Below are positions 10,946 through 21,917 of a stretch of 64,000 nucleotides of DNA, in pieces (position 1 is the first letter of the stretch; every line of letters begins with the position of its first letter). The notes beneath the pieces are model-generated. The model searched no databases and was not told the origin of the DNA. It was given only the letters and a program-made list of their open reading frames with translations. Location: NCBI GenBank assembly GCA_017607445.1, contig JAEVHH010000004.1, positions 5,084,001 through 5,148,000 on the forward strand. The letters are read 5' to 3'. The stretch comes from Histoplasma ohiense (taxonomy: Eukaryota > Ascomycota > Eurotiomycetes > Onygenales > Ajellomycetaceae). The position numbers and the translations under genes are program-made.

Positions 10946-12396
10946 CTAGTTATAGCCGTTCATTGCCACCCTTTGAGAGCCCTTGCTCAATTCCCGGTCT
11001 GCGGAGGGGCTAATGGGTCGGCTGCCAGAGTGAGCTGTAGCGCTGCTCTCCTTCAAGGCCAGCAGCTGTTTCGCGCGGAAGGTCTCGTAGTGGATCTGGC
11101 TGGTGGTCTCGATCAGATCCTGGAGGTGGGTGCGCGTGAGGAAGTTGCGGAGGTAGACGAATTCGCAATGGTTCTCGTCTTCGACGTTTATCACGCCCCA
11201 ACGGTTCTGGCGGCCACGGACTTGCTTACCACCAACGATGATGGATTTCTCGCTTCCAACAACTGCGAAGGGAATGATGTCCTACAAGGTTGTTTGTTAG
11301 ACTGGGAATTTATTCAGACAAGGTGAAAAGGGGTTTTTTCCTACCTTGATTTGAGCGTTAACGGCACGCTCTTCATCGTCCAATTCATCGTTATCATAAG
11401 GGTACATCTTCAGGTTATGGAAGGCGAATTCCTCCTTGATTCTCTCCTTGAACGCGAGTCGCTCTTCTAGCGTCAAAGAATCGGATTTGGCAATGACAGG
11501 CACAACATTGACAACATCAGATAGCTTCTTCAGGACGACAATATCAATTGGTTTCAGACTAATTTCATTATTAGTAATTTTTTTTTGCCACGATCCTTTC
11601 AAAAGCGTGGGCAAATAGAGACGTACGCATGTCCAGAAGGCTGGATAAAGAACAAGCAGCAATGGATACGTGTATCCTGGATGTAGCGTTCCCGCTGAGC
11701 AGTAAGTTCCTTCCTGAGATAGGCGGAGTGCTGATCCTTGATATACTTGACAATTGGGTCCCAGCTGCAGAGATATGAATCAGCAAACAGTTCCAACAAT
11801 ATTCATACTTCTTATCGCATTTACCATCTATCATTGTTAACCTGGTCACCATAACCGGGGGTGTCGACAATGTTCAACCGAAGGCGTACGCCGTTCTCTT
11901 CGATGACTGTCGAGTAGGAGATATCATAAGTATCTATATGTATATATTTGCAAATTGGAGAGGAGGGAACGTACTATGGGAGACAGCTTGAATTTCGGTG
12001 GTTGAACGCACAGGCTCATCTGGTCTCAACCGGCCCTTCGAATCGATCAGGTGGGAGGCGAAGATGGTATTGATCAAGGTCGATTTGCCCAGTCCAGTTT
12101 GACCTAAAAGAAGCCACCGGTATTTAGTATCCCATGTCCATTTATAAGGGTTGGAATTGGGCTTTGCAGCCGTTGTTAGGGTAAAATCCAAAAATCATGG
12201 AAGGAGGCTGAGAAGTCGAATAACAAAGCAACGCAAAGCAAAGCATAATGCAGCACGTACCCACGCAGATAACGTTGAATTGAAAGCCACGCTTCAGCAA
12301 TTTTCGCTCGATCTGCGAGGTGATGCTATCAAAACCGACATGGCTTCTGGGGTAGACGGTGCTCTGTGGAGTAACTGGGGATTGTGGTGAAGCCAT
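10946..12396 (-). CDS. aspD: Cdc10-class septin (AspD type)
   Basis: Six exons, read on the minus strand: 12396-12261, 12103-11975, 11906-11825, 11764-11627, 11558-11345, 11281-10946, giving 344 residues. Septins are GTP-binding proteins that form hetero-oligomeric filaments at septa, hyphal branches and conidiophores. The protein shows VGFDSITSQIERKLLKRGF, the G1 P-loop GQTGLGKST (residues about 46-54), the G3 motif DTPGYGD, the G4 motif AKSD, and the septin unique element starting at GRQNRWGVINVED and running through FLTRTHLQDLIETTS. The tail after about residue 310 is short and has no long coiled coil, which fits the Cdc10/AspD class rather than Cdc3, Cdc11 or Cdc12. The start MASPQSPVTPQS is the first ATG in frame; all splice phases close. 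The gene is divergent from bL32m with 513 bp between starts. Confidence 0.93.
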
Positions 12397-12909
12397 AGCA
12401 ATGACGGGTAGACGGAGTATGGCAACACGAGCAGCTCAGAATACAACAGAGAATAGGAGCAAAGAAGGATACGAAGTGGAAATTACAACAGCACTGGAGA
12501 TGAGCAGGAGCAGCAGCTGGAAGAATTCGACACGGGAGGAAGAAACAAGCAGAGCACAGAGCGGACGACGGACTCCAGGAACTCGCCCCTTATTGAAATC
12601 TGCGGTGGTTCAATTGTTTGGGCGCCGGTCAGGGGCAGCCGAACTAGTCCGCTTTGGAGATAGCGTGTTTCCGCTGGTCCCTTCCGTCGGAGCTTCATTT
12701 TTATTCGATGATTTTGATATTCTAGCGATTCTGCACAAGGAGGAACGAAACGTTCAACAACCCACTTTAGCTCTACATTGCCATATACGCCACCTTTGTA
12801 CCCGCTAATTCCTGCTTCCTATCTGCGGACTCTATATACCACCCCTCTGCCGGACCCCCCTCACCGGCCAATTTGGCCATACACACCCAACCACCACCAC
12901 CTCCGCACC
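12397..12909. promoter_or_regulatory. Divergent promoter region, septin / bL32m
   Basis: 513 bp between two start codons on opposite strands. The bL32m side has a TATATA stretch at about 12831 and a C-rich, ACCACCACC-type leader directly before its ATG. The septin side is purine-rich on the plus strand. No open frame with family resemblance. Shared regulation is possible but not shown. Confidence 0.45.
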
Positions 12910-13404
12910 ATGTCGTCCCTAGCTTTCTCCTCCGCCTCCATGCTCTCCCGCCTCTTTCCCCGACTCTCCCTTCAATTCCCTCATAGAGCAAGCCAATTGC
13001 TGCGATATAACCATGCACCGAACTCCCTTTTGACTGTCGCCGCAGCTGCAGCCGCTCCCGCTGTCATCGTCATCGAAATCCCCTCCCTCCTCTCCGATAT
13101 CTGGGATTCCGTCCTGCGCGCCGTACCCAAGAAGAAGACCTCGCATATGAAGAAGAGACACAGGCAGATGGCTGGAAAGGCTTTGAAAGACCACCTGGAT
13201 CTGAATACCTGCTCGAGCTGTGGGCAGCCGAAAAGAGCCCACTTACTGTGTCCAACTTGTGTTAGCGGTGAGTCTTCCCTTTGATGTATCTCATATTCAT
13301 CCGCACAAGGCTTTGACTGACAGGCTGGTGGCTCTGAAGAAATAAAGCAAGAATGGAGAGAGGCGGAGAAGAAGGCGGAGAAGAAGGCGGATAAAAGCTC
13401 GTGA
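12910..13404 (+). CDS. MRPL32: Mitochondrial large-subunit ribosomal protein bL32m
   Basis: Two exons: 12910-13267 and 13340-13404, giving 140 residues. The N-terminus (MSSLAFSSASMLSRLFPRL and following Arg/Ser/Ala-rich residues) is a typical mitochondrial presequence. The mature core has VPKKKTSHMKKRHRQMAGKA, then the zinc-ribbon cysteines CSSCGQPKRAHLLCPTC. In yeast the bL32m precursor is matured by the m-AAA protease before assembly into the mitoribosome. The intron removes a donor GTGAGT; the acceptor chosen is TGAAG at 13335-13339, because it alone keeps an open frame (V-S-E-I-K-Q-E-W) ending in Lys/Ala/Glu-rich residues. The more obvious CAG at 13321-13323 would give an early stop. Identity is firm; the second exon border is well supported by phase. 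Confidence 0.9.
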
Positions 13405-13914
13405 ATTTATTTTATTTCCACTCTGTCAGTGTATTGTCATTTTTCTTTCGGAGGGAAGGTATACGGATAGATAAATAGCACCTGTGTTGAAACGCCTGAA
13501 AAAGGACTATCGTGTGTGTATGTGTGTGATGGGCATAGCATTTGGCGTTTTGGTTTTTTGATATCACGATTCAATTGAATTTTTAAAGTGTACTGTTTGT
13601 ACTGTACAACCAGCTGGTCTTTCTGGATGGTTATCGATGCCACCAATGGGCTCTCAGAGGATAGAGAATCTAGATATTTAGCTGTAAATAATTTATAGAT
13701 ATTATTGCTTTTAAATTTAATGGATCTCTAATTTTAATAGTGATCTGATCGGATGTGTCATATCTTGTACTTGAATGACGTGTGGCCATTGCTGGTGATT
13801 CACAGCACTTTTAGGAACGTCAACTTGATATAGATCAATTCCATACGTAGCCCAAGCATAATCCATACCACACCACACACACCACCATGACAAAATAGTC
13901 CCCAGGACATAAAC
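13405..13914. other. Intergenic: bL32m 3' UTR and SKI8 promoter
   Basis: 510 bp between two plus-strand genes. It is AT-rich around 13660-13745 and contains a short GT repeat (TGTGTGTATGTGTGTG) near 13513 and an ACCACACACACCACC leader at about 13869-13886 just before the SKI8 start exon. No gene seen. Confidence 0.45.
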
Positions 13915-15682
13915 ATGGTAAGCAATCTTCTAAAAACCTATGTATAAATCTGGCCAAACATAAATCCGTTCTAATACACATGACGGTAACAATAGTCAAA
14001 GCAATATTTGACCCTTCATACAATCGATAAGGGTAGATCCTATCCCCTCCTGTCTGCTATACCCAAAACCTCAAAATACATACATATATATCTATAAGCT
14101 CCAAGCTAACTAAAAAACATTATCAGCGCACCCCCTTGAAATTTTCTCCTTAGCCTTAACTTCGAGCCAACTGATATCCTGCTCAGGAGCATCGTCGCTC
14201 AAAGTCCACTCAACCACAGAGCCAGATTTCCCCTTAGTCCAATCCATCGACGGCGCCCACAAGATCGGCTGCCACCACCTGGCTGCAAGCAGGGATGGTA
14301 CAAGGCTTGTGAGTGTTGGATTTGGTGGGGAGGTTAGGGTGTGGTCTTCTCTTGCTAGTGGGGTGTGGGTGGCTGATGATGGGATAGGCGATGCCGTGGG
14401 TGGTGGGAAGGGTGGTATGTTATAAATCAGCCCAGTTTTTACTGATACTATATCATTTCTTTTTTTCTTTTTCTTTTTCTTTTTTTTCTTTTTTTTTTTT
14501 GGGATATGTATAGACGGATACGTCGGTTTGTGATGATATGATTGAGCTAATATTAAATATCCAATGCAGAAAGTAAGTTGAAAGTCAGCGGGATATGGGC
14601 CGCCGCGCTCTCTGTGGATGGCGAGTATCTTGCTGGCACGACGTTGGATGGGCATATCAAAGTCTGGCACATCGATGGGGCCGGGAAGGGTAATAACGTG
14701 TCCCAGATCCGCGATCTGGAGACGAAGGGTAGCTTTGGGATGTGTATTGATCTGGTACGTGCACAGGCAAGCGAGTCCAGTATGCCTTGAGTTCAGATAA
14801 TGGAGCGTATTCCTTTCGTATTATCACTTCCTCACCCGGAAGCTCGACACTGACCACCCTTCAACAAATTCTCCTTGCTCTGTCATTTTCATACATATTC
14901 TTGCTTCGGAGGGTCTATGGCTTACATGTTAAACGCTTCATATTATTCCCACCCCTAGTCCGCAGACGGCAGCCTGACAGCATCTGGCCACGCGAATGGG
15001 AACATCTTTATGTTCCGCAATGAGACAGGGCGGATGATACATTCCCTGTCGGGTACGTAGAATGGAATCCGTACCTCCACCTACTAGGTTCAATAACTAC
15101 AAACTCCTGGACAAAGTACTAACGAGATTTCCAATAAAACAGGTCTAGCCTCCCCCGTTCGAGCTGTATCATTCTCCCCTGGGGGTAAACTTCTCGCAGC
15201 AGCAGGTGACTCTCGAGTAATCCAGCTGTATGAGACATCTTCCGGTGAGCAGGTAGCCATGTTAACAGGGCATGGGTCCTGGATTACTTCTCTGGACTGG
15301 AGTCATTCGGGTGAATTCCTTTTGAGCTCGTAAGCCTTTTTATTTCTCTTTTCTCTCTCCTCCCTCCTCTCTCCCTTTCCTCTCTTGTGTGTTTCCCTCG
15401 CCCACTATTTTCATTTTTCATCTATCAGATTTCCATCCGATTCCATACATAGTCTGTTCTCATCATTAACTTTTTGTTTTTTCAAATCCTGGCAGAGCCC
15501 TTGATGGAAAGGTTAAAGTGTGGTCGATTGAACGGAGGGTGTGCGTGGCCACGCACTCTGAGTCCGATGCGGCCATATGGAGTGCGAAGTGGTTGCCAAA
15601 AGTTGGAGGGTCGGCAGAGAAGTTTGTTACAGCGAATGCTAAGGGGGGCATTACTTTTTATCGTGAGGCTACGGGGGGATGA
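13915..15682 (+). CDS. SKI8: SKI8/REC14 WD40-repeat protein (Ski complex)
   Basis: Seven coding exons: 13915-13917 (the ATG alone), 13996-14032, 14127-14411, 14570-14754, 14959-15052, 15143-15329, 15496-15682, giving 325 residues with all phases closing. After splicing the protein begins MSKQYLTLHTIDKAHP, matching the usual fungal Ski8 start, and continues as a beta-propeller. Segments include SCSGASSLKVHS, VGFGGEVRVW, SGIWAAALSVDG, the family signature ETKGSFGMCIDLSADG spanning exons 4/5, SPVRAVSFSPGG, and GKVKVW near the end. Ski8 with Ski2 and Ski3 delivers RNA to the cytoplasmic exosome; in several fungi the same protein also acts in meiotic recombination (Rec14). The initiator codon is joined at phase 0 through donor ATG|GTAAGC and acceptor ATAG|TCAAAG. 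Intron 3 contains a T-rich tract (about 14460-14503). A 186-aa open frame on the opposite strand at 14110-14670 is a shadow. Confidence 0.9.
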
Positions 15683-15990
15683 GCATGAATAAGTAACTGA
15701 ACGGGGTGGGATGATGAGTATTTTTGCAAGATATTCATCGAAAACAAGGGAAGAGGGTATGAAAAATACTACTCTTCGTTGGAGGCGATATGACAAAATA
15801 GAATTAATAGGAGGACTTCAAAAGGGCGAAACCAAATAAATATATGAAAGGAAAAGCTAACGCCCCCTGCCCCTTGTCGTCAATAATGAATAAAATATAG
15901 TCATCAACTCATTCCCTCCGAATAGAACACCAATCTCAAAATAATCATGGACAAAGAAGGGAAAAAATGGACAGAATATGCTGAATCCCC
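15683..15990. other. Short convergent intergenic region
   Basis: 308 bp between the stops of SKI8 (+) and SPC25 (-). It is A-rich (15830-15970). It must accommodate both 3' UTRs, so the transcripts may overlap. Nothing else seen. Confidence 0.45.
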
Positions 15991-16886
15991 TTACTTCATA
16001 GCCGCCACAAACAACCTCCTCATCCTCTTCAAAAAGGCCCCAAAATCCCTATCATCATTCACAACCATTAACTCCTGCTCCACCGCCGCCCTCTCCAGCT
16101 TCGGCCGACAGTGGAAAACTTCATAATCTCTACTCGCCGTCCCCAGCTCAAACCACGCCTCACGCTCCCAATCCTTCTCCACTAAGTGTGTGTAGACAAT
16201 CCGAAGCCGGTCCTCACGCCCAGCTCCTTCAATCCGCAGGCACAGGTAATCCTGCCAGAACTCCAGCTCGGGTGTATTCAGGCGCGCCTGGGCATCGAGT
16301 TGCCTGGAATGTGCCTTCTGCGCCTCCAGGCGCTGGTTGATGGTCCTCTGGGTCTCGTCGATTTGCTGCTTGAACCGGTCGCGGGTGGCAAGTCGCGCAT
16401 CGCGCTGGGCTGTGATGGCGGCAATCGCCTCGTGCATTTCGGCGGCTTCGGCGGCTTCCTTTTGTAATGTTTGGGCGTGGGTTTGGGATTTGAGGTCGAG
16501 GATTTCGATGTCTTTTTGTTTTAGGCGACGGTCCTCTGTGGATATAAATGATGGATCCTGTTATTAGGATTCTTATATTGCGACAAGAGAATCGCGTTGA
16601 TGAAAAGTAATTTTCGGATGGCGCGCATTTTAAAAAGACCGTGGTCAAACACACCTTGTAGCTCAGCTAGGTTCACGCGGAACTGATTTCTCTCTTCAAG
16701 AACTTGTTTCCTCCCTCTTTCTATGAAGCTGTCGAACTTGGCTGTGAATTGGGCCATCCGGGAGCGTAGATCTTCGAATCCGAAGTTGATGCTGGGCAAT
16801 TGATCCGCCATTGACGGCGCGTCCGCTGACGATAGCGGCGGGCGCATGCCACTTGTAGATAATGAGGGCTCAAAGGACATTGACAT
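15991..16886 (-). CDS. SPC25: Kinetochore protein SPC25 (Ndc80 complex)
   Basis: Two exons on the minus strand: 16886-16655 and 16535-15991, giving 258 residues. Spc25 pairs with Spc24 to form the centromere-proximal end of the Ndc80 complex, linking kinetochores to microtubules. The N-terminus has DQLPSINFGFEDLRSRMAQF and is followed by a long coiled coil (about residues 50-165) rich in Gln, Lys, Glu and Arg. The C-terminal globular domain begins near LEFWQDYLCLRIEGAG and includes DRLRIVYTHL, WFELG, YEVFHCRPKLE and a final RMRRLFVAAMK helix. These are the features of the family's C-terminal domain in filamentous ascomycetes. The start has two nearby ATGs (16886 and 16880); the first is used. 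Its start lies 344 bp from that of RRN6 on the other strand. Confidence 0.92.
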
Positions 16887-17230
16887 TTTTGCAGATAACG
16901 ATTTACGACTTTGCGGCGTATGATACTGGAAGACAGTCTCCGGCTTGAAATGCGTGTTCGCATTTGAAGGTCATGATGATTTGCCGAAGTCAGGTTGCGA
17001 CAGCAACGGCAGACCTGCGCTAACTATATCGGGTAGTCAGCTTAACTAAAATCTTGCGAAGTCCCAGATTTTTTATCTCTGACTTCAACCATTGATCTTC
17101 ACACTCGTGGGATTCTTTTTGGTGCCCCGATGCATGTTACATTGACGAGCTTGCCAAAAAGCTTTATTGTGGACTGACTCATTTGGCCCGAAATGATGTC
17201 CCACATTCCAGAAACCAATGTCAAGCGCAA
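16887..17230. promoter_or_regulatory. Divergent promoter region, SPC25 / RRN6
   Basis: 344 bp between opposite start codons. It includes TTTTTTATCTCTGACTTC near 17069 on the RRN6 side. No ATG-initiated frame with family resemblance; the open frame reaching upstream of the RRN6 ATG starts from a non-ATG codon. The spacing implies a bidirectional or overlapping promoter. Confidence 0.45.
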
Positions 17231-20200
17231 ATGGGTGACTATCGAACAAACATTCTACAATACGGGCACTTGGGCACTGCAACTTATCTACCTGATCTAC
17301 AAGTATGGGAATTTTCGCGCAAGATCGATAGAGGTAAATTCGGCCTTTTGAATTTATTTATTCTATTCCCTATCGCTAATATGGTAAAATGAATAGTGCC
17401 TTCACTCGTCCTTTACGGCCATGTCAATTGTGCCTTTGCTGCTCCAGAGCCGTCGGGCGCTTGGAGTCTGATCCACAATAGCAGCGGGTTGTTAACCAAC
17501 AAAGACGAGGATGACTTGTTGAAAATTAGGCCGGAACTGGCTCCGGCATTGGACCTTTTCCGTCGACATGAAGCATCATCTCGTGCTATCACTGCTGCTG
17601 TGACCAAGTTCGACCCTCAAGTTTCCAACCTCCTAGCAGTCGGAAATGCGATCAACCTTGACCGCCGTGGCGGCTACGATTCCACGGTTCCAATAGCAGC
17701 TCTCATCAGTAGTGATTCAACTATGTCCATTCAGCTTGTGGAATTGGAAGCTGAGGAAATCGCGTGGCCCCCAGATAGTGATCGCCTAGCTAAAATCCCT
17801 ACTTTCCAGACCCGTGGGAGGGCGCGGTGGGTGGGGACTGCGGGCCCTGTACAGCAAATATGCTTTGCGGAAACTGTGGATGAAAAAAGTACATGGTTGG
17901 CTGTGCGGTTTATACAGTCCACGATTGTATTTCGTCCCCAACGGAACAAGCTTTCGCTTTCTGCCCATTATGATGATATGGATTTCATGCGTGAAAATCT
18001 GGCGGATACCCGTTTGGATGCTAATCCGATCATTAGCATCTCCGTTTCCGCAACTGGCGGTGTCCCACACGCTGGTATTACGTTTAACCCTTGGTATCAA
18101 CAACAGATAGCGATTGTCGATCGCTTAGGAAATTGGACGGTTTGGGATATAGGAAAGCAGCGCCATAGTACATATTGGTGTGCAGACCGCGGTCAATCAG
18201 GCAGGCTGTACCCAGAGGAAACTCCACATTCTGATGAATCTTTCCAACGAGATCATTTTGATGGATGGGCTGCTATTTTATGGGTGGGAAATGTCCATAA
18301 GTTGTTGGTTTGCGACAGACGGAATATTGCCTTGTATCGAATAGACACTGATCCCGTGCAGCGCCATACGATTGACGTTGATATTCAGCGGGAGTCTGAG
18401 TGGATTTTGGACATTAAAAGGAGCCCGTCCAACCTCTCGAATATATTTGTTCTTACAACAACGCAGGTACTTTGGCTGCATGTCAATTCCGATGATTCCT
18501 CATCATGCAATCAGGGAGGAGATAGTCGGGAATTTACCATTTTACTCTCTTGGCGCCATTTCAGGGATCCTGAAGATACCAGCCTTCAATTGGCCCCAAT
18601 GCAGGTGCAAAAATGTACTGTCATTCAACCCCTTTAGACTTGGGTACGTTTCCCTGTAAGAATTTTGCTAACATAAATGTAGCTTTCTCCCTCATTTTGT
18701 ACTCGCGACTCAACAGTTTAGCACAAGTCTTTTGTTTTGCCTTTTCTCCAGAGGACTCATCCATTCCAGTATCAGTCGCTGATCCGTTCTTCCTTCCGCT
18801 ACCTACGGGCAGCAGCGATGACGGGAAATTTTTGGAATCCTTGCCCGGAGACTCTTACTTTTCGTCTTTGATATTTCAGCCAATCTTAGACTCCAGCATC
18901 GCCGATCCCACAAATGACGGCAAAGCCCTTAGTCTTGTCAAATTTATGGGTCAGCGCTCCAACTTGGAAGTTATTGAGGCTTTATATGTCGCGAGGGCGG
19001 ATGGTGGGGACGAAACTTACGACCCATTTAGTTCCACTCCACCACGGTTGAAAACCGAGAAGAGTGCAAAACGTGTTGTTGATGATGATGATTTCATAGT
19101 GGATGATTTGAATGAAGTAGTCCTACCACTATCCGCTGGGCGGAGGAATTGGAATGCAAATATTGAAAATACCGGGGGGCAACCAATACGTGCATTTCCA
19201 TATGTTGAGAACTGGGTTGATATCTATGGATTGGCTTCTGCGGCTGTTACTGAGCAAATAGGAAGCAGAGGGAAGTCAACTATTTCCGATAGGAAAACCC
19301 AAACGTTCTACCATTGGCTGAAGGATTTGAATAGCAACTTTGGAGAACTGGTCCTGGGCGATTCACCACTATCATCAAACTGCAGAACAATGTTTGTGTA
19401 CTCCTTCCTCTTCGTATTGAGGGATGGCAATTCTAACCACGGTTACGCATAGGCTTGATATTGTCCCGGCCCCTCCGTTTTTGGATGACATTGATCGAAA
19501 TACCCACGATTTTGACCAATTTTTGGCACGACTAGCGGATCCTATGCAAAATATGCTACCCACTGGATACGAAATCACTCATATACCGATTTCATATTCC
19601 TCATCCTCAAATGTAGCAATACCCGATCATGTTTCCAGCCGCACAACACCCGCAAACATCACTAGTCTCTACGACTCCCTTGTCCGCGACTGGCTCTTCC
19701 CGCTCCCAGGTGACTTCCCAAATAAGATCCGAATGGCCAAAGAAAAGATCATACGAAACATCGTTATGCAATTGGTACTCTCAAGAATGGTTCTAATTAG
19801 ACGTTTGAGTTCCGAAATCGACGACCCTGAATCTGGCCGCAATCCCGAGACCGCAGAAGGAGACCTTTCCCGTTTCCATCTACACTCCTCGACCCTATGG
19901 TCCAACCAGGAACCGATTCTACATTCACAAAACCCCACAATCACCATCACTCCATCTGCCGGACAAACCGAACTGGACACAGCGAGTTTCTTCCTACCAT
20001 CTTCGCAACCCACGGCCACATCCACAGCCACATCCACGACACCGTACACAACCCTTCGCCTCTACACCTCCCTTAAACAACCCAACCAGCCTCACATCCC
20101 CCGCCGCATTGCGGAAATTCTCTCGCATTGGAAACTCGGCACAGACCCATCGGCCTACAACTGGCAGGCTGCTGTCCGCACACTTCATGACGAAAAGCAA

Positions 20201-20602
20201 CTACAGACCGAAAACCAAGCAGCCAGCCGGCGACGGAGGAGGCATGAGGCAAGGAAATTGCGGAGGCATCAACAGCAACTATCACAACAGCCTTATCTAC
20301 AGTCTCTGTCTGTCTCCACTTCTTCTGTTCCTACCCCTTCGGCGTCGCAGGTTCCCGTTCCGCGGATGGGGCATAGCCAGCAGCAGCAGCCGCAGTCCAG
20401 CCGGGTAAAGGGGCAAGGGTCGTTTTTGGGAACGGGAACGGGTACTAGTGCCGTCCCACAGATGATGGTGCAGAGCAGCCAACTTACGGAGGAAGGGGAT
20501 GTGCCGATGACGCAGGTTGAGAGGGGACTGTTCGGCGGCAGGAATGCGGCTAGTAAGAAGGCTGTGAAGGAGAGGAAGAAGAAGAGAGCGGCAGGGTTTT
20601 AA
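17231..20602 (+). CDS. RRN6: RNA polymerase I core factor subunit RRN6-like
   Basis: Four exons: 17231-17333, 17397-18614, 18683-19391, 19453-20602, giving 1059 residues. The N-terminal block (QYGHLGTATYLPDLQVWEF, then PSLVLYGHVNCAF) and a following beta-propeller-like region with ITFNPWYQQQIAIVDRLGNW are characteristic of the RRN6 family, which with Rrn7 and Rrn11 forms the core factor that binds the rDNA promoter and recruits Pol I in the nucleolus. The end is low-complexity, Gln/Ser/Thr-rich, and finishes with a basic stretch ending KERKKKRAAGF, a plausible nuclear or nucleolar signal. The start is the ATG of MGDYRTNILQYG. Introns 2 (GCTAAC branch) and 3 (TTCTAACC branch, donor GTTTGT) are placed by phase; without them two frame breaks would appear. 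Exon 2's donor T|GTACTG is weaker than usual and could be checked by RNA-seq. Confidence 0.85.
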
Positions 20603-21917
20603 ATAGGATTGGGGTGTTTTGCGGGTTTATTAGATATTTTGAAAGAATCTTTTCGTTTCGGAGAGGAAGGACCGCGGATTCGTAGGGGGGATTGCTAATA
20701 TTGGGGAATGGTGATTTTCGCCGTATTCCTCTCTCTATTGATATCCAAAGTATCCATGTTGTATAATATTTAATGGCTATGTTGAATGCGCTCTATATAA
20801 AATTAAAATAGCAAAATACACCAGTGCGTCGTATCTATAATATATATATATATGTATGTATCAAAACGAGTCGTTTGAACGCATCCTAGAGTATATATAA
20901 CAAGGTTGCTACTGAATGTATATTCGCTTCTGCATATACATATCTGCCCATCAACCCGGAGCTAACTAATAGCATGAAAAGGGGGAAAAAATAAAAAGTG
21001 ATGCAAACTAATATAACCAACTAGAGGATGATATCAAGAAGTGAAACATATGGATGTAAATACATTTTGAAAGCCCACGACGGGGTGTTCCCACCAGGGG
21101 ATCGCTCCCGATCCGCCCCACTCGTTCCTTTCCAGAGAAGATAGTTTTCGAAAAAAAATCAGCTCAGGTCTCAAGATAATAGGGGAGGACGGCGTATACA
21201 AGGAGACAAAAGCAGCGTCTAGGTATATATTGGTGTGTGTGTATTGGATATCTGTTTCTCCAGCATATGATTTGATCTTATAGAGGCCTTTTGGAACGAT
21301 GGGTAGGCCATCGAGAACTCTTCGACATAGAAAGACGAGCGTGCGTCTCGTTTTCAGTGGCTGGAGGGAGGGAGGACTCCTTTACGTGATTCGTAAGGGA
21401 TGATAGTAATAATACTGTAGTAATCGTAATCGTGATGATAATGATCCGACAGTAATGGTGGTGAGAAATGCAGGCCCGTTGCTATATATATCCAACGCTA
21501 GAAATATGGCAAATGTACGTATGTTTGTGCGGATATTGCATATATACATGTGGCTAATGATGTATTTGGATTTTCATTGGCTCGAGAGGGAAAACACCGG
21601 TTCATGAACTGGAGTTCTATATATCAGTTATCCAATCCCGAGGTGACTATGGCCGATCGACGCAGTTATGTGCCAGGGTTCGAGAAAGCGTTTTGGTATC
21701 CCGAGGAAGTAGAGTGCCACATATGTCACCAGAGCCAGATTTGTCGAACGCTCTCCAACTCTTTTGCATGCAAATGCCCTATCATTCTTTTTCATCGTCG
21801 TAAACGTTAGTTCCGGATAAGAGAACTTTCCAGTCCAACTGCGGAATTCGGTTTGCTTTGATTTTCGGTTTAAAATTATTTAATGCCATTTTTGGCGATT
21901 TCCCAGCTCGTATTGGT
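20603..21917. other. Convergent intergenic region
   Basis: 1.3 kb between the stops of RRN6 (+) and the CHY/RING gene (-). It contains short TA-rich runs (around 20840-20860) and scattered GTGTGT and ATATAT patches. One 86-codon frame at 21550-21810 has no family resemblance and is probably chance. No gene called. Confidence 0.45.

Noticed and set aside
13321..13323. CAG acceptor for bL32m intron
   Set aside because: Using it gives G-W-W-L and an immediate stop; the acceptor at 13338-13339 yields a normal basic tail in frame.
14110..14670. 186-codon minus-strand frame over SKI8
   Set aside because: It contains a poly-Lys run from an intronic T tract and lies over well-supported SKI8 exons on the other strand; no family resemblance.
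21550..21810. 86-codon plus-strand frame after RRN6
   Set aside because: Lies in a convergent 3' region, has no recognised motif beyond a chance C-x-x-C pair, and no upstream promoter-like sequence.
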